NCBI GenBank assembly: GCA_013396755.1
Contig: VWZF01003333.1
Coordinates: 1,163,363-1,227,362 of the forward strand
Source: Sclerurus mexicanus
Lineage: Eukaryota; Chordata; Aves; Passeriformes; Furnariidae
Direction: 5' to 3'
Length of the DNA: 64,000 bases
The notes beneath the pieces were generated by a model that was given only the letters and a program-made list of their open reading frames with translations, did no database searches and had not been told where the DNA came from. This document shows, piece by piece, positions 42,401 to 55,400 of the stretch (positions are counted from its first letter, which is position 1; the number at the start of each line of letters is the position of its first letter). The translations under genes and the position numbers were made by a program.

Positions 42401-45400
42401 CCTATTTCTGAGTCAGGAGTGTCCTCTGTGTGTGTGTGTGTCCCCTTGACAAAGTGTGTGCTAACCTATCCTACTCATCTGGATATTAGAAAGCACAGGG
42501 TGGGACTATCAAGGTCTTGGCTCTGTTGGAAGCCTAATAACTTACAATTTCTTTCTCTTTTTAAGTTCATGTACAAGGAAAAGAGCTTTTACACCTGAAT
42601 TGAAAATTACTGATTTAAAAGCATTTTTATTTTCCATATATTTTCATTCATATTAAATTGTTTGTGGCACGAAGAACCTCATCAGTACTTATCTTTTGTA
42701 TCATATATCTCTGACCTAAATATTTGCTTAAAGAACAAAAACTCCCATAAGCTTAGACAGATTTAAAATCTTTTCAGAGAATATACAATCAATTTTCTAA
42801 GTAATTCCTGGTTTCTCCTATCACTACTGGCTAAAATTTTCATCACTTTCAAAATGCCTTGATCTAGAGATAGGCTGTGAATTTGCGAGTTTCCACTGGC
42901 TTTTATTTTTAATTCAACAGGAATTAAGGTGACTTGTGTCTGTGCAGAAAAGCTGCAGTGTAGTAAAAGCAACAGGAAGGTCTGTTGAGATCTTCCTTTA
43001 CTCACATTGATGAGAAAAGCAAAATTTTACAGAAATGATATGGATACCAAAAACATGAGCAAATATGGTCACCTTCCACTTAATAGTTCATCAGTTAATC
43101 TTTCTTATTATCTCAGAAGACACTCTTTTCTCCTTTCTTTTCTTTTCTTTGAGGAGTGGAAGCTAACATATTTAGAGGGTTTACAATTACTAACCAAATG
43201 CTGCAGTTTCTTATCCTAGATTTTCTAAGAACTCTGTATCTCTATTACCTAGACATCACAGAGTAGTTGTGGAAGAATGGTAAAACTTCAGTTTTTCTCC
43301 TTCAGTGTTCAGGCTGGAAACAGTAACACAGAACATTTGCCCTAACACAGAACATTTTCAAATGTTTTTGTAGGAGTTTGGAGTTGTTTTTCTATTTCTC
43401 TGATACAAAAGGAGAGAATGCTACTTGGCAGTATGGCAAAAATTTTAAGAGCAGAAGGTCTGGTATTTTCATTTCTACTTGAAAATTATGGGCAGGCTGT
43501 TTCCTGTTACCTTCAGAGTCTGACTCCTTCAATCCATGTCTGGAAAGAAACAAACAATAACGAATATCCAAAATGAAGGCTCATTGCAATTAACCAATAC
43601 CAATATTAGGATCAAAAGCCTATAGCTAAAAATCACCTTTTCACCCTTAAGATTTGTAAATCTCACATCGGATATTGGCACAGTAGAATTTCTGTAAGTA
43701 AGATGATTATACTAATTGATATTGCTTTGTAGCAATAATCTTAAAAACTCAGTTAATACAGGTAGACTTCAAAATCATATATTTTGGAATGACATTATGA
43801 TTGTAGTACCACCAATAAAGAGGTAGAATCATTCTAGATCCACCCCCTGAGGACCTTGAAATCTGAAAGGAAACAACAGGAGACAGCTCCGGGAAGGAAG
43901 AGAAGCCAGTTTGTGAAAGTAATGATGACAATAGTTGAATGCTTTAGAGTTTATATCACATCAACAATGCTCATTTGTTCTTTCCTCTGTGACTGATAAG
44001 CTGCCAAATTGTATAGGCTTTGCTATTTCCTTTATGATACACACTAACAATTTAATAATAAAACAGAACTGATGCAATTGCTATATTAGAAATAGAATTT
44101 ACATGAGAAAAAGGAAACTACAGCATTTTTTGACAAGTACTCAAAATCTAAACTGGGTAACTAAGTGCTATTTTAAAAAACTCCCCAGAGGAATGTGTTT
44201 TGTGAATGGCAAGAAGTAAACAGAAGAGAAGGGCTGATATGCACATTAAATTCACAACTGCAATTACAATTACTATTTTGTATTACAGAAACATCAGTAC
44301 AGATTGTTTTTTCTAAAATTATCAAACAATTCATTTACTCTTATCATTTATAAATACTCAAAACATGAATTTAGATATGTTTGACCTAAATTTTCAAACT
44401 CTGCAGGTTGGCAGATGAATGACAGTAGGCTAGTATTACAGGATTGTGAACCATACTCTTCTGCACAGCCAACTTGTCCAAAGAATAATGGCAGTACAGA
44501 GAACTAGATGCTGAAGTCTTTAAACCCAGTGGCTGTGTTTCCCTCTAAGCAGTCCCCCTAGAAGCTGGTGGCCCTCATCTCACTCTGCTGCCACAACCCA
44601 CACTGGAGTCACTCGTTCTTTCTGCCAACACTAAAGGAGCTGTCTGTGTTTTTAAAACCCTTTCTCTCTGTGATGTTTATCACCTGGATCACACATATTT
44701 ATGACATTTATTTGGCAATGTTAACCTATTTTGCCACATGGTTACTGTCTATGTACCTACTACAGCATCAGGTAGTAAAGCTCCAAAGACAGCACAGTAC
44801 TTTTTGCTGGCACCTGATAGCTGCTCATAGTTTTAACCACAGCAGAAACAAGTGTGTTAGACCTGAGATGTGAGAAGTACTGGGGAACAGCATCACCTTA
44901 CTTGAAATTTCCAGGTTATTTTTTTTCCTTATTTGAACTCAGATCCTTAGAGGATGGTAAGTTCACTGTATGCTTGTGACCTGTGAAATGCACAGAAACA
45001 ATTCCATGGATGTATACCTGAATACCTCATCTCTGTCTGCACCCATCTGTGGATGGAGCCTCTGCTCATAAATCAGCTGTGCTGACTGTAATAAGCATAA
45101 ACTAGGTCAAGCTAAAAATGTCTAAAGAAAGAAAAAATTGCAATAGCAAGTGAAAGACATTTCATAATCTCGTGCCTTAGAAGAAAATAATTTGGGTGAT
45201 TAATTTTAAGAGAAAGGCTGACATTCACCATCTCTTTTTTTCATTCTTCTTTTGTTCTGGGATGCTGATATTAGAATCATAGGATCATTATGGTTGGAAA
45301 AGACCTCTAAGATGATCAAATCCAACCTTCAACTGAATACCACCATGTTCACTAAACCATATAATGAAGTGCCACAACTACTCATTTTTTTAACATTTCT

Positions 45401-48400
45401 AGGGATGGTGACTATGCTGCTTCTCTGGACAACCTGTTCCAATGCTTAACCATTAATGCCATTTTCCTCTGTCCTATCACTTGTTACCTGGGAGAAGTGG
45501 CTGACCCCCACCTTACCACCACCTCTTTTCAGGAGCTTTAGAAACTTACTGCTTCTAAAATGTCTAACTTGAATATTAAATAATTCAATGTTTGCTTCAT
45601 GTATCACTAACAGGATGATTGGGAGATAATGTAGAGTGGGAATGAAGTATGTTAACTGATTATATTTTTAAAACTCAAATGTAAATTTTTTGAAGTCTTC
45701 AGACAACTATATTTCCTGCCACAGTTGTAATTTGGTGAAGCAGCTCTTACCTGTCACACTTAATTATCTTGATTTGCAGGGATTTTTCCACATATATGCA
45801 ATGGATCCCATACACTTCATGGGAAGTTTCATGAAGATAAGCATTGCAAATGTACTGAGGCATCTGACTTCAGTAAACTGACTACATGCTATTTTAACTC
45901 AAGTGAGGTACTAACAAGATTATCATGTACCTAGTACTCAGTAAAAGTTCCTAGTCCACAGGCAGTTCTGCTCATGGGTATCTTCACGCATGGTGCATCC
46001 CTGTTGCATCCTCCCAAGAGAAAGAATTTTCTGCACTGCAAAATGCCCTCAGGCTGTACAGCATCAGTGCAGTAAAACAAAAGAAAGCACAACCATAAAT
46101 AGATGGCAAGGCAGATTCAGTCCCACCCTACATAAATGACACCAGGATGCAGCACAGCATGGTCTCCATCCCATTGGCTGGTGCTAATGGGCCATCCCAG
46201 ACCCAGGGGACCCACGCTGCTTGCAGGCTGTGGGACAGTCTCCCCCTGAGGGATTGCACCTGGCCCTGGGGTACAAGAAAGATGCTTTCACTCTCTTCCC
46301 AGGGACCTTGACATTATGTGTTTTCCTTCTCTGTCACCCATGAAATGGCAAATGGCTTCACTCCCTGCTCAAACTGATGGGCAGGTTGCTCTCCACACTG
46401 TGTTTTATTCCAGGCTGGCAATCCTGCATGGGGAGCTCTGCTGAAGCAGTGTGGCAGAGCAGCGTCTTTGACATGGTTATGCTGCCCAGCTTTGGCTGCA
46501 GATAGGACTCACCTAACACAGCAGCATGTCTGCAAAGTGCCTGCAAGCAAACGGCAAGGAAAATAGCTTGTTACTTCCCAGACCTAAGTTCCCTATGGCT
46601 GCTGTCCCTCCATGCATCTAGGCATTTACTATGTAGTACAGCTTGTCTCAGTGAAACCAGAAAACTCTTCTACTATGTTTGTATTTTTTGCTAGACTAAT
46701 TAGAAGGACTCTGTAGGTCTAAACGCTAAGATTTCATTAATACTTGTGGTATTTCATTTTCCAAAATGGGCCAATACTTGCTATCCTACACTCTTTGTCT
46801 AACAAGCTATTTTATGCTCTTTACAAAAAATCTTTCTCTGTAGAAAGAAAAATATTTTAAATTAACTCCTTTAAGGAGCTGAGCTTTGACTCTGACTTCT
46901 CTTTAAACCTTTGTCAAACCCATGTCATACTTGCAGGTACACAAAAGTATCCTCCACCTTTCAAAGAAAGTCTTCCCTTTTCTTTCATCCACACCTGAAG
47001 ATACTTATGAATACATGGCTACCGTTCCTGTGTTTCCCAATCAAATGGCAAACAGGTGAGCTAAGTTTTCTTACTATTAGCTACACATAGCAAGATAACT
47101 AAGTTAAAGAAAAAAAGAAAAAAAAATCCAAATAAAACGAAAAAAAATCCAAACCCTGAAAGGATGCTTTTATGAACCGATTGAATATGTTCTGTTATCT
47201 GCCACTTTTCTACTTCAGAAAACTAATAACAATGGCTTATGCATAGGCCTCCCCTCCACAGTAATAGAAACAAAGCTTCAAAACTTCCCCAAGGGCTCCA
47301 TTCTGAGCTGTGGGGGCTGCTGGCAGCATCTCTTGTTGCCAGCAGTTGGTCTGTCTACACATGGGCTGTCCCAAAGACAAGGCCTCGTGCACTCAAAGAG
47401 GCAAAAGACCAAAAAAATCTCCCAGCCCGCACATGTGAGAGGGTATTACCGGATCAGGCTCAGAATGTTATACATCCGAAACGTGTGAAGCAACAAAAGC
47501 CCAACCGTGAGTCATTCCCATTCTGCATCAGCTTGCTTTGAAATTGCTCCCTGTGGAATTTAACAGACATAATAGAAAATAATAGAATTGAAAAATGCAA
47601 ACTATTTCCACATAGTGGCTTTTTCCCCACAGTGGATACGATTTGAATTGCTAATTCACTGCCAGATGTACAACCATAGACTCTGTGACAACCATCCTCT
47701 TCCTATGGTACTTGATAATTTCTTATTGTGACACACTGAGTATGTTAAAGGATTATATTTAGCCCAGGTTGGAGAGTTTCCATTTTTGTTTTTAATTAAA
47801 GAACTCTTAGAAACAGGTAAACTCAAATCTATGTGGCATAACATCTTAAATAATTTAAAAGGATAACCTTTTGAGAGAAACTTTATTTATGAAAACTTTA
47901 AGGGTGAACTCCTGTCTCCAATAAAGCTTGTGGGAGTTGTTCATTGTTTTCATATTCTCCAGAGATTTTCTTTTCTAATTAAAAACAAATCTACCAGCAG
48001 TTTTTAGTAAATCTACCGCTAGTTTTTAGTGCAACTCTACCTCAGTCACAAAAGATAAACCTAATTCCACAGTGCAGTAACAAACTATATAGAAAGAAAA
48101 TGCAGGGAAATTGTCAGCAGGAAATGTACTGTCAATTGCTTAAAAAAAAAAAAAAATCTAACCAGAACATAATAACTTGTATAAACAAAGTGTAAGAATT
48201 AGAAATGGTATGAAAATTAATGACAAAAATACCAATTTTGGAAAAACCAGAGCATCTTATGATCTCTATTATCCTACTTTAAAGTTATTACACTTGAAGT
48301 AAGTATACAGCAAATAGGTATTATGCCAACTTTAGCAGCAGCGTGATTTCCAAAACCGTAACACAACAAATGTTTCTTGTTTGGGCACTTTGCATGGAAA

Positions 48401-51400
48401 AGCCTAAAAACCAATGATGAATTAGGAAAACCACTTGGGATTCAGAGAAAACCTGGGCCAAGTGCTGCCTGTGTGGCCATCATTGGTCCACACCAGAGAG
48501 GTTAAGCCTGCATAGGCTGGACATGAGCTGAGCTGCACATGTGCTCTCATGCCAGATATGGTTTCCTCTGGCAAGAAACTCACACATCCCATGTTCATCC
48601 AGCAAGATTTCCTACAAGTAAAAGGCTGCTTACACCTTCCAAATCTATCTGTATTTTAAAGTTAATTGTGAATTTCAGTTGGTGATTATGTATTACTTCT
48701 CTCTAAAGGAAGAAATACATGTTTTAATGGAATGTAATTTAAAGTAAACCTGACGCACATTAGGCTCATCTGGCAGGAAGAAAGCAACACCTGTAAAGTC
48801 ATACAAGAGTTACTATCCAGTGTCGCTATCATTCTCCTCTGTGAAGTACAGCAACATATAGCAGTATTACAGTAAAACAGCTGATTTTTGTTGGTCTCTG
48901 TTACACAGTAATCTCTTCCAAAATCTATAATGGGGCTTTGCTTTTTTCATTTTTCAGTCTCTCTCTTCTTCAGCAGTAGAACAGATTCTGGGCATAACAG
49001 TACCTGCTGGAATGGCTGGATAGATCCAAGTAGATATTTTGATTGATTGTACTCCTCGTTCAACATTTGATATTACTTATTTTCATAGTTTATGTTACCA
49101 AGCACACACACAAGACCGTGTGACTACAATTACTAAGATGACAAGTGGTTTCTGTGCTGTACGTAAACATGAACAGTAACGCCTCTTTCAAAACTCTGTT
49201 TGAAACATCCCTTGAAACCCAGTGACAAGTCAGACTGAGTGAAAAACTAGCAAGTCTCACACCGCTGAAAAGGAAATTCCCTGACACGGGGCTGAGCAGC
49301 CCCATCCCTGCCTTTTCATCCTCAGCACTGGCTCTGAGCCTCCAAGAGCCACAGAGCACATCACCACTTCTAGCACCAGCAGGACCAAAGCACGTGAGAG
49401 TTAAGCTCTAGGTGATGCTGAAAGGTGTGGCACTGGAGCTCTGCTGTCCTTCACAGCTGGCACCTGGATTCACCACTCCTGTGGTAATTCTTAGCAGGCA
49501 GCTCTGAACTCAGTGCCTAAAGATAGGAACATTTATTCTTTCTTCCTCAGAGCCCTTGCCTTGACACCTAAAGCCTTGATAGATGATGTACATATGTTGA
49601 CTTACTGGTACTTAGCTTGGAGCTGAAGAATTTAGGAATTTGGGTGCTTTTGGACACACTTTCTTTCCCAGCATACTTGACACCCAGTAGTTCCTACAGT
49701 TTACTGAAATGCAACATGACCCATTTTTTCAGAGCACTCCGATGGTTTGTAGCAGCAGTATCTGTTTTAAGTTCCTAAGACTCCTCAAAAAAATTTCCAT
49801 GAAAATTTATTGAGGAATCTTGGGAACCTTTACAAGAGGAAATTAGTTGCCAGTATTCCTTCTTGCGTATTTCCTTCGTGAGAAAATAAATTTTTATTTC
49901 CTAACGAGATGAAGGAATTAGCAGTGTCACTGTGACTGTGAAATAAAACTTAAATATTCTCCTAGAAAAAGGCAGTAAGGCATCCCAAGGTCACATGTTA
50001 TATTAAAAACACCGTTATATATCTGTCATGATTACTGATGACAGATTTCCCAGACAATCAGTCTTGTTAGACTATCATTAGGTTTTAAGCTATGTTCTTT
50101 AACATCTGAAGACAACCTGTACCTGGGTAACCACGAACATCCTGGCATCACTGAGGAAGTCTGCAAGTCCACATACTTAAGACACCAACAGGAAATAATG
50201 CTTAAACTAGAACTAAAGATTGATATGACCTTTACTTCTGGGCTAGTGTCAGACTAAAAACATCCCTCCTGTTCCATATATTTGGCATTAAGCAATTTGT
50301 CAAAATACTTCAAGGAAACTACCCTTCATCTGGTTTCTCTAAAAGTTGCATCACTTGAAACTAGATTAGGCTTGTAAAACTTTTTTATGTGGTCCTCAAC
50401 TGTGTACCTATCCATTTCAATAAGAGTTGCATCTGTTAGCTAATGCTGCTTTTGACATTATGTACAAAATATATCTTACTACCTGTCAACTCCATGGAGG
50501 ATGCAGAAGGTCTGGCCAAGCATTTGCAGTAGTCTGCTAAAGACCTGCATTTCCATTTTTTATGTCTACACACCCTCATGGTCCTTATTAATTGTTCTCT
50601 TTACACCATAGAAATCATCTTCCATGCATACACTTTTTCTTCAGTTAAGTTCTTTTAAAGGATACCTTCTCGTGCGAGGTTTACAAAGGCATTAATCGCC
50701 TAGCACTCCAGATGAATGCAGACAAGGGTAGGCAGACAGCTAACCTGCCCACGCTCTTCTGATAACGTCTCTGAGTGTCTCCTTGTATTAATCTGGCCTA
50801 TGCTCTGGTTAGCTCACCAAATTCCCTCTTAGCCAGCTCACTTCATATTTTCCATGCTCTACCTGCTCCTTTCTGATGGCTTCCCTTGAGCTGTAATTAC
50901 TGTATTTGAAGAGTTCCCAATTTGTTTTGAGTAACTTCTGTATTTTGATACCTACCATTCCTTGCCTTACTCACTCACTTCTTTTTTAAGCACAAACAGG
51001 TATTTCAAGGTATTTTTTAATGTATTTGAGTATTTCTGTACTTTTTGAAGGATTGAAATTATATTACTTTTGCCATTAGGGTCTTTTTAAAAGTACTTTT
51101 ACCCTAAAAAATTCTTTTTCATGGTTTAGTGTCATAATGTTAAGCTTCAATAAAACTGTTCCTATGAGAATACCTTGTATTAGATAATATGAAGAAACTG
51201 AAACTATCTATGAAAATAATAATTTTTAAAAAAAGATTCCCAGCACTGTAGCAGATCACATTCTTCAAATCTTTTTTCTGACATGGGATGACTTATGCTA
51301 TGTGCCAGAAAACTGAAAAGCAACATGTGACAGGGCTCATCCCTCACCACAAATACTGAACTTTTATTTTTACAAGTTAGCATTGCAAAAATATTGAAAA

Positions 51401-52434
51401 CAATCAAACAGGTTAATGCAGTCTTACACAAGCTCTGGCATTTTTTATGATACATGAATTTATAGAAAAGCATTGTCCAGCACAATATTCCCTCACCCAG
51501 AAAGTGGGAGGTGAACCACTGGCTCCCTGTCTTCACAACCAGTTGCAATTTCAGAGGCCTAGCCCTTTGGCAAAGACAAATTCAGGTGTCAGCTCCATGG
51601 AGGATTCACTGTGGAAAAGTCTAAAGGATAACGCTCCCTAAAGTGGCTGAGTTGCCTGAAGAAGTCTTGTTGTGGGGTAGTACAGAGCCAGCAGGCTACT
51701 TTGCCTTGCTGAGGAGCAGTTTGCAGCATAGGACAAGAAGACCAACAGGACATGTCTGATGCCTCAAATACTATCACGGGTCCCATGAAACTGGGTGAGT
51801 GATGCCATTCCCAAACATCCATTCACAGTGTGCAGTGCACAAACAAGCCTGGGCTGCATTCAGAGAAACATTTCCACAGTTCTCTACATAGTTACCTGTG
51901 GAACTGGACAAAAGAGTCATTGAACAATGACATAAAAAATGAAAAGCTGAAAAAGACTACAACAGATTATTCTCACACCTAGATCACCTCTAAAACACAG
52001 ACTTACAGAATACCTTACTAATACAGTCTATACAACATGGAAGGTTAACACAAAACCTTTCTGCAGATCAGCTGCAGTGATTATTTTCAATCTGGCAAGG
52101 GAATGTTCTTTGCCTTCCTTTCTTTCTCATCTCTTAATGCCTTTGTTATTGTCATGGCAAATTTCTAAATTTACTTGCATTCTGCAGTTAGGTAACACCA
52201 GACTACGAAATTCTGTCTTTCTGAGTATATATATATAATCCTGATCACCAGGCAAAATTTTATATTAAGGGATGTTAAAATTATGATATACAAGTACCTG
52301 AAATTCTAGAAATGTGGGTAGCGAGGAGGCAGAACCAGCCCCCAAGCAACACAGTGAAAAGTAGCACCATTGTCTAGATGACACTATAGTCTCAGTCAGG
52401 TCAGGAAATTTCATCAGAGCCATGATTTTATTTT

Positions 52435-52476
<42 letters not shown>

Positions 52477-55400
52477 CAAATCCCTATTTACTGCTAGCTT
52501 GAGACAGGTAAATACATAAACACCCTGCATGATGGACAATTAGTATGTTATTATGCCATAGTTAATTTCCAAGTATTTCGTTATTAGCTTGGGCAAGGAG
52601 AGGAAATCAGCAGTACCAAGCCAGTCTTTCAGGATTCCATATACAGACAGCATGTCACAGACGATCGGGGGATCAGCCCTTTGGGGGTCCTCTTGCAGAC
52701 AATGATATATAAACTGTTCTTGTCTTGACAGTAATGAAAACAAGACAGGGAAGGTACAGATCTTCAGGCTACATGTGGTGACTAATAAATCAGATGTTGT
52801 GGAGTCTGGTTTACTGCAGGAAGGTGAGTTTAATGAAAACTTGTGCCTGGCAGGAGGTTCTGCAGTATGGAGAAAATACATTTCTGAACAAATGACACAA
52901 AAAGCCACTATCCAGCCCTGGCAAATTGACTCAGAAGAGACAATTGATGTATTTTTATAAAAAGGAAGAAGGAAAATAAGTAAGGTTATGGCTGGATCCT
53001 AGCTTTTTCAGGAATAATTCCTTACAAATTTTAAATTTATGCATTTTCACTTTAGGGACAAGGTAAAAATAATTAAAAACAAAGTGGGATGTTTGTGCCC
53101 AATTTAGGGCATTTGAAGTTTCCTCTTCATGTTACATTTTGTGAGCTGAGTTTAATTACTTACCAGAGGTTATCATATCAGCATGGTGAAAACACTTAAT
53201 ATACTCAGTTGAACCGCCCTCCTCTCACCATCCCACTTCTCAAAAAGCAAGTTAATCTTCCCTCTCTCTCCTGCCCCACAGAAAAGAACCCAAAACTTAG
53301 AAGAAACAAAAATTCAGCTTATTTGTTCACAGTGTTAAAAAAACACAGAAACTTTCTGATAAATGCATGCAAGATAGCACTGTAAACAAACATTATCCGG
53401 GCAAGAGAAGATGCTGAAAGCCAACAGTACAAGTTTCAGTAACAAATTTCATTAACACGACTGGTGTACGCAACTTGTTCTGTTACTTTGTGGCAGAAAA
53501 ATTGTTTTATTTTTATGGATAATGTCCAATGACTTTATATTCAAATTCAAGAGCTACAAAAATCCACAGAAAGAACAATAAGAGATCTGAGCAACACTTA
53601 CCTTTTGTCAGGTAAAATTCTCTAAAAAAAGGTGGTTTTCCATTGCAAAATAATGATAATTTGCCCTGATGTCCCATCCCATCCCATTCACATCTGTCTG
53701 GAAAAGATCGACTGCCCTGCTCTGAACCACTATGATTAGGGCACTTTGTGAGGGAGGCAGAGAGAGAGAAACTGAACTCACATCTCCCAGATTATTCCTA
53801 TAGTTTCAGAAGTTGCTGAATTCCAAAACTTCTTTTAGTTTGTTTTCATTAAAAACTAAGAAAATAGAATTTTATGTCAATGTTTAATTGCAGGTCAAAT
53901 GGAATATTTGCCTAAGAATATTTTTTTTTCATTCAGTATGAACAAAGAAGAGAAACTTTCTTTTTGGATTCAAGCTACAATTTTGTTTCCTTTCTGTGAA
54001 GTTGGAGAGATAAAGAGCAATTTCCTTTTTGGGAAGGAGGATGGCGAAAGGAGGGGCTTTAAAAAAGAAAAAATTCACTGTTCTCAGAACCCTGATCTGA
54101 TCACCTCTGCCAAAGAAGCTGCTACAGGAAGATGGGCTGATGCCTATTCTAACTTTTTCATACCCCTTGAGCTCTGAGAAGGGGATGTTTGCAGATTCAC
54201 AGCCAGCTGCTTCCTGTCTGTTGGGTGGGAAGGCCACGTTTTATAGAAAGAACAGCTGTGGGGCACTTGGTCTTTTATGCCATACATACGGTGGGACAAA
54301 ACCTCCTGCATCGTAACACATTTGGGACACACTGAATCTACAAACCTCAGCAGCAGCTGGAGCCCAAACCCAGACCTGAGCTTGTGTGGGGGTTTGGGCT
54401 CCAGCTCAGGCACGGAATTAATATACAGGACAGGTGTATCTGCAGAATGTTCAAAATCTCCTGTAAGGAATACTTGGATCTCACATGTTACCAACTAAAG
54501 TATATCCATGCAGTATCTTGGCTCGGGCAGAAGAGTTGATTTAAATTATTTCTGTCCTATGTTGCACATTCCCACCCTGATGCCATAGCTTGCTACACCC
54601 TCAGACGTGCGAATGCAACTTTTTATCTTTTCAGAAATTTACAGTAAAGCAGATCACTAAAAATCTGTATTAAAACCAATCCCCTGGAGGGGAAATAAAG
54701 ATATTTGTAGGAAAAATCCTACAAGTGCATATATCTAAGACACAGGAAAAACCCCCCTTCAAATAGCATCAAACACAAATTATTGCATTCTTTTCGATGT
54801 AAAGACCACTTATGTTGCTACAATATACAAGCTGCTTGCCCTATTAAAATTGCCCCAGGCTTCTTGCAAAACACTGCTGTCACAGACTAGTCAGAGAAAT
54901 GTTTCTGCAGACTGCTTATGCAAAACAAAAATAAAAATTTCTTAGTTTTAATATAAACTGTAGTTGCAGTGGGGAAAGGAATTGCTGTTGTTAATCGTCA
55001 ATATTGCTGTTCAAATGTCCCACTTACCCAGGACATTTTTCCCAAGTTTTTACCTTCTGCTTTAGTGAATTACACTCCTGTCCCGGCAATTAACTAAGTA
55101 ACAGGCAAAAACTGAACCACAAACCTTGTCCTGACACAAACTCCAGAAACAGTTTACCACAAACTAAATAAATATCAGGAGAACTCTGAAAATTCTGATT
55201 TTAGCCCAGGAATATCCCAAGCCTTGTTTGGCATTCTAGGAATCAGGAGCAACCTTACATTTTGTGGGGAGAGAAAGCTGGGAAAAAAAAAGAAAAAAAG
55301 TAAACCCACAAACTTTTATCAGTTCTTCAAATTCCCAAGGGGAACAGTATGAAGTACTGCAGGGGATGGAGAGACCTGAAAAGAGGAAGGTTTAGTGGTG

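Noticed and set aside
53669..53690. Short CCCAT tandem repeat
   Set aside because: Only about three units; no more than ordinary low-complexity sequence.
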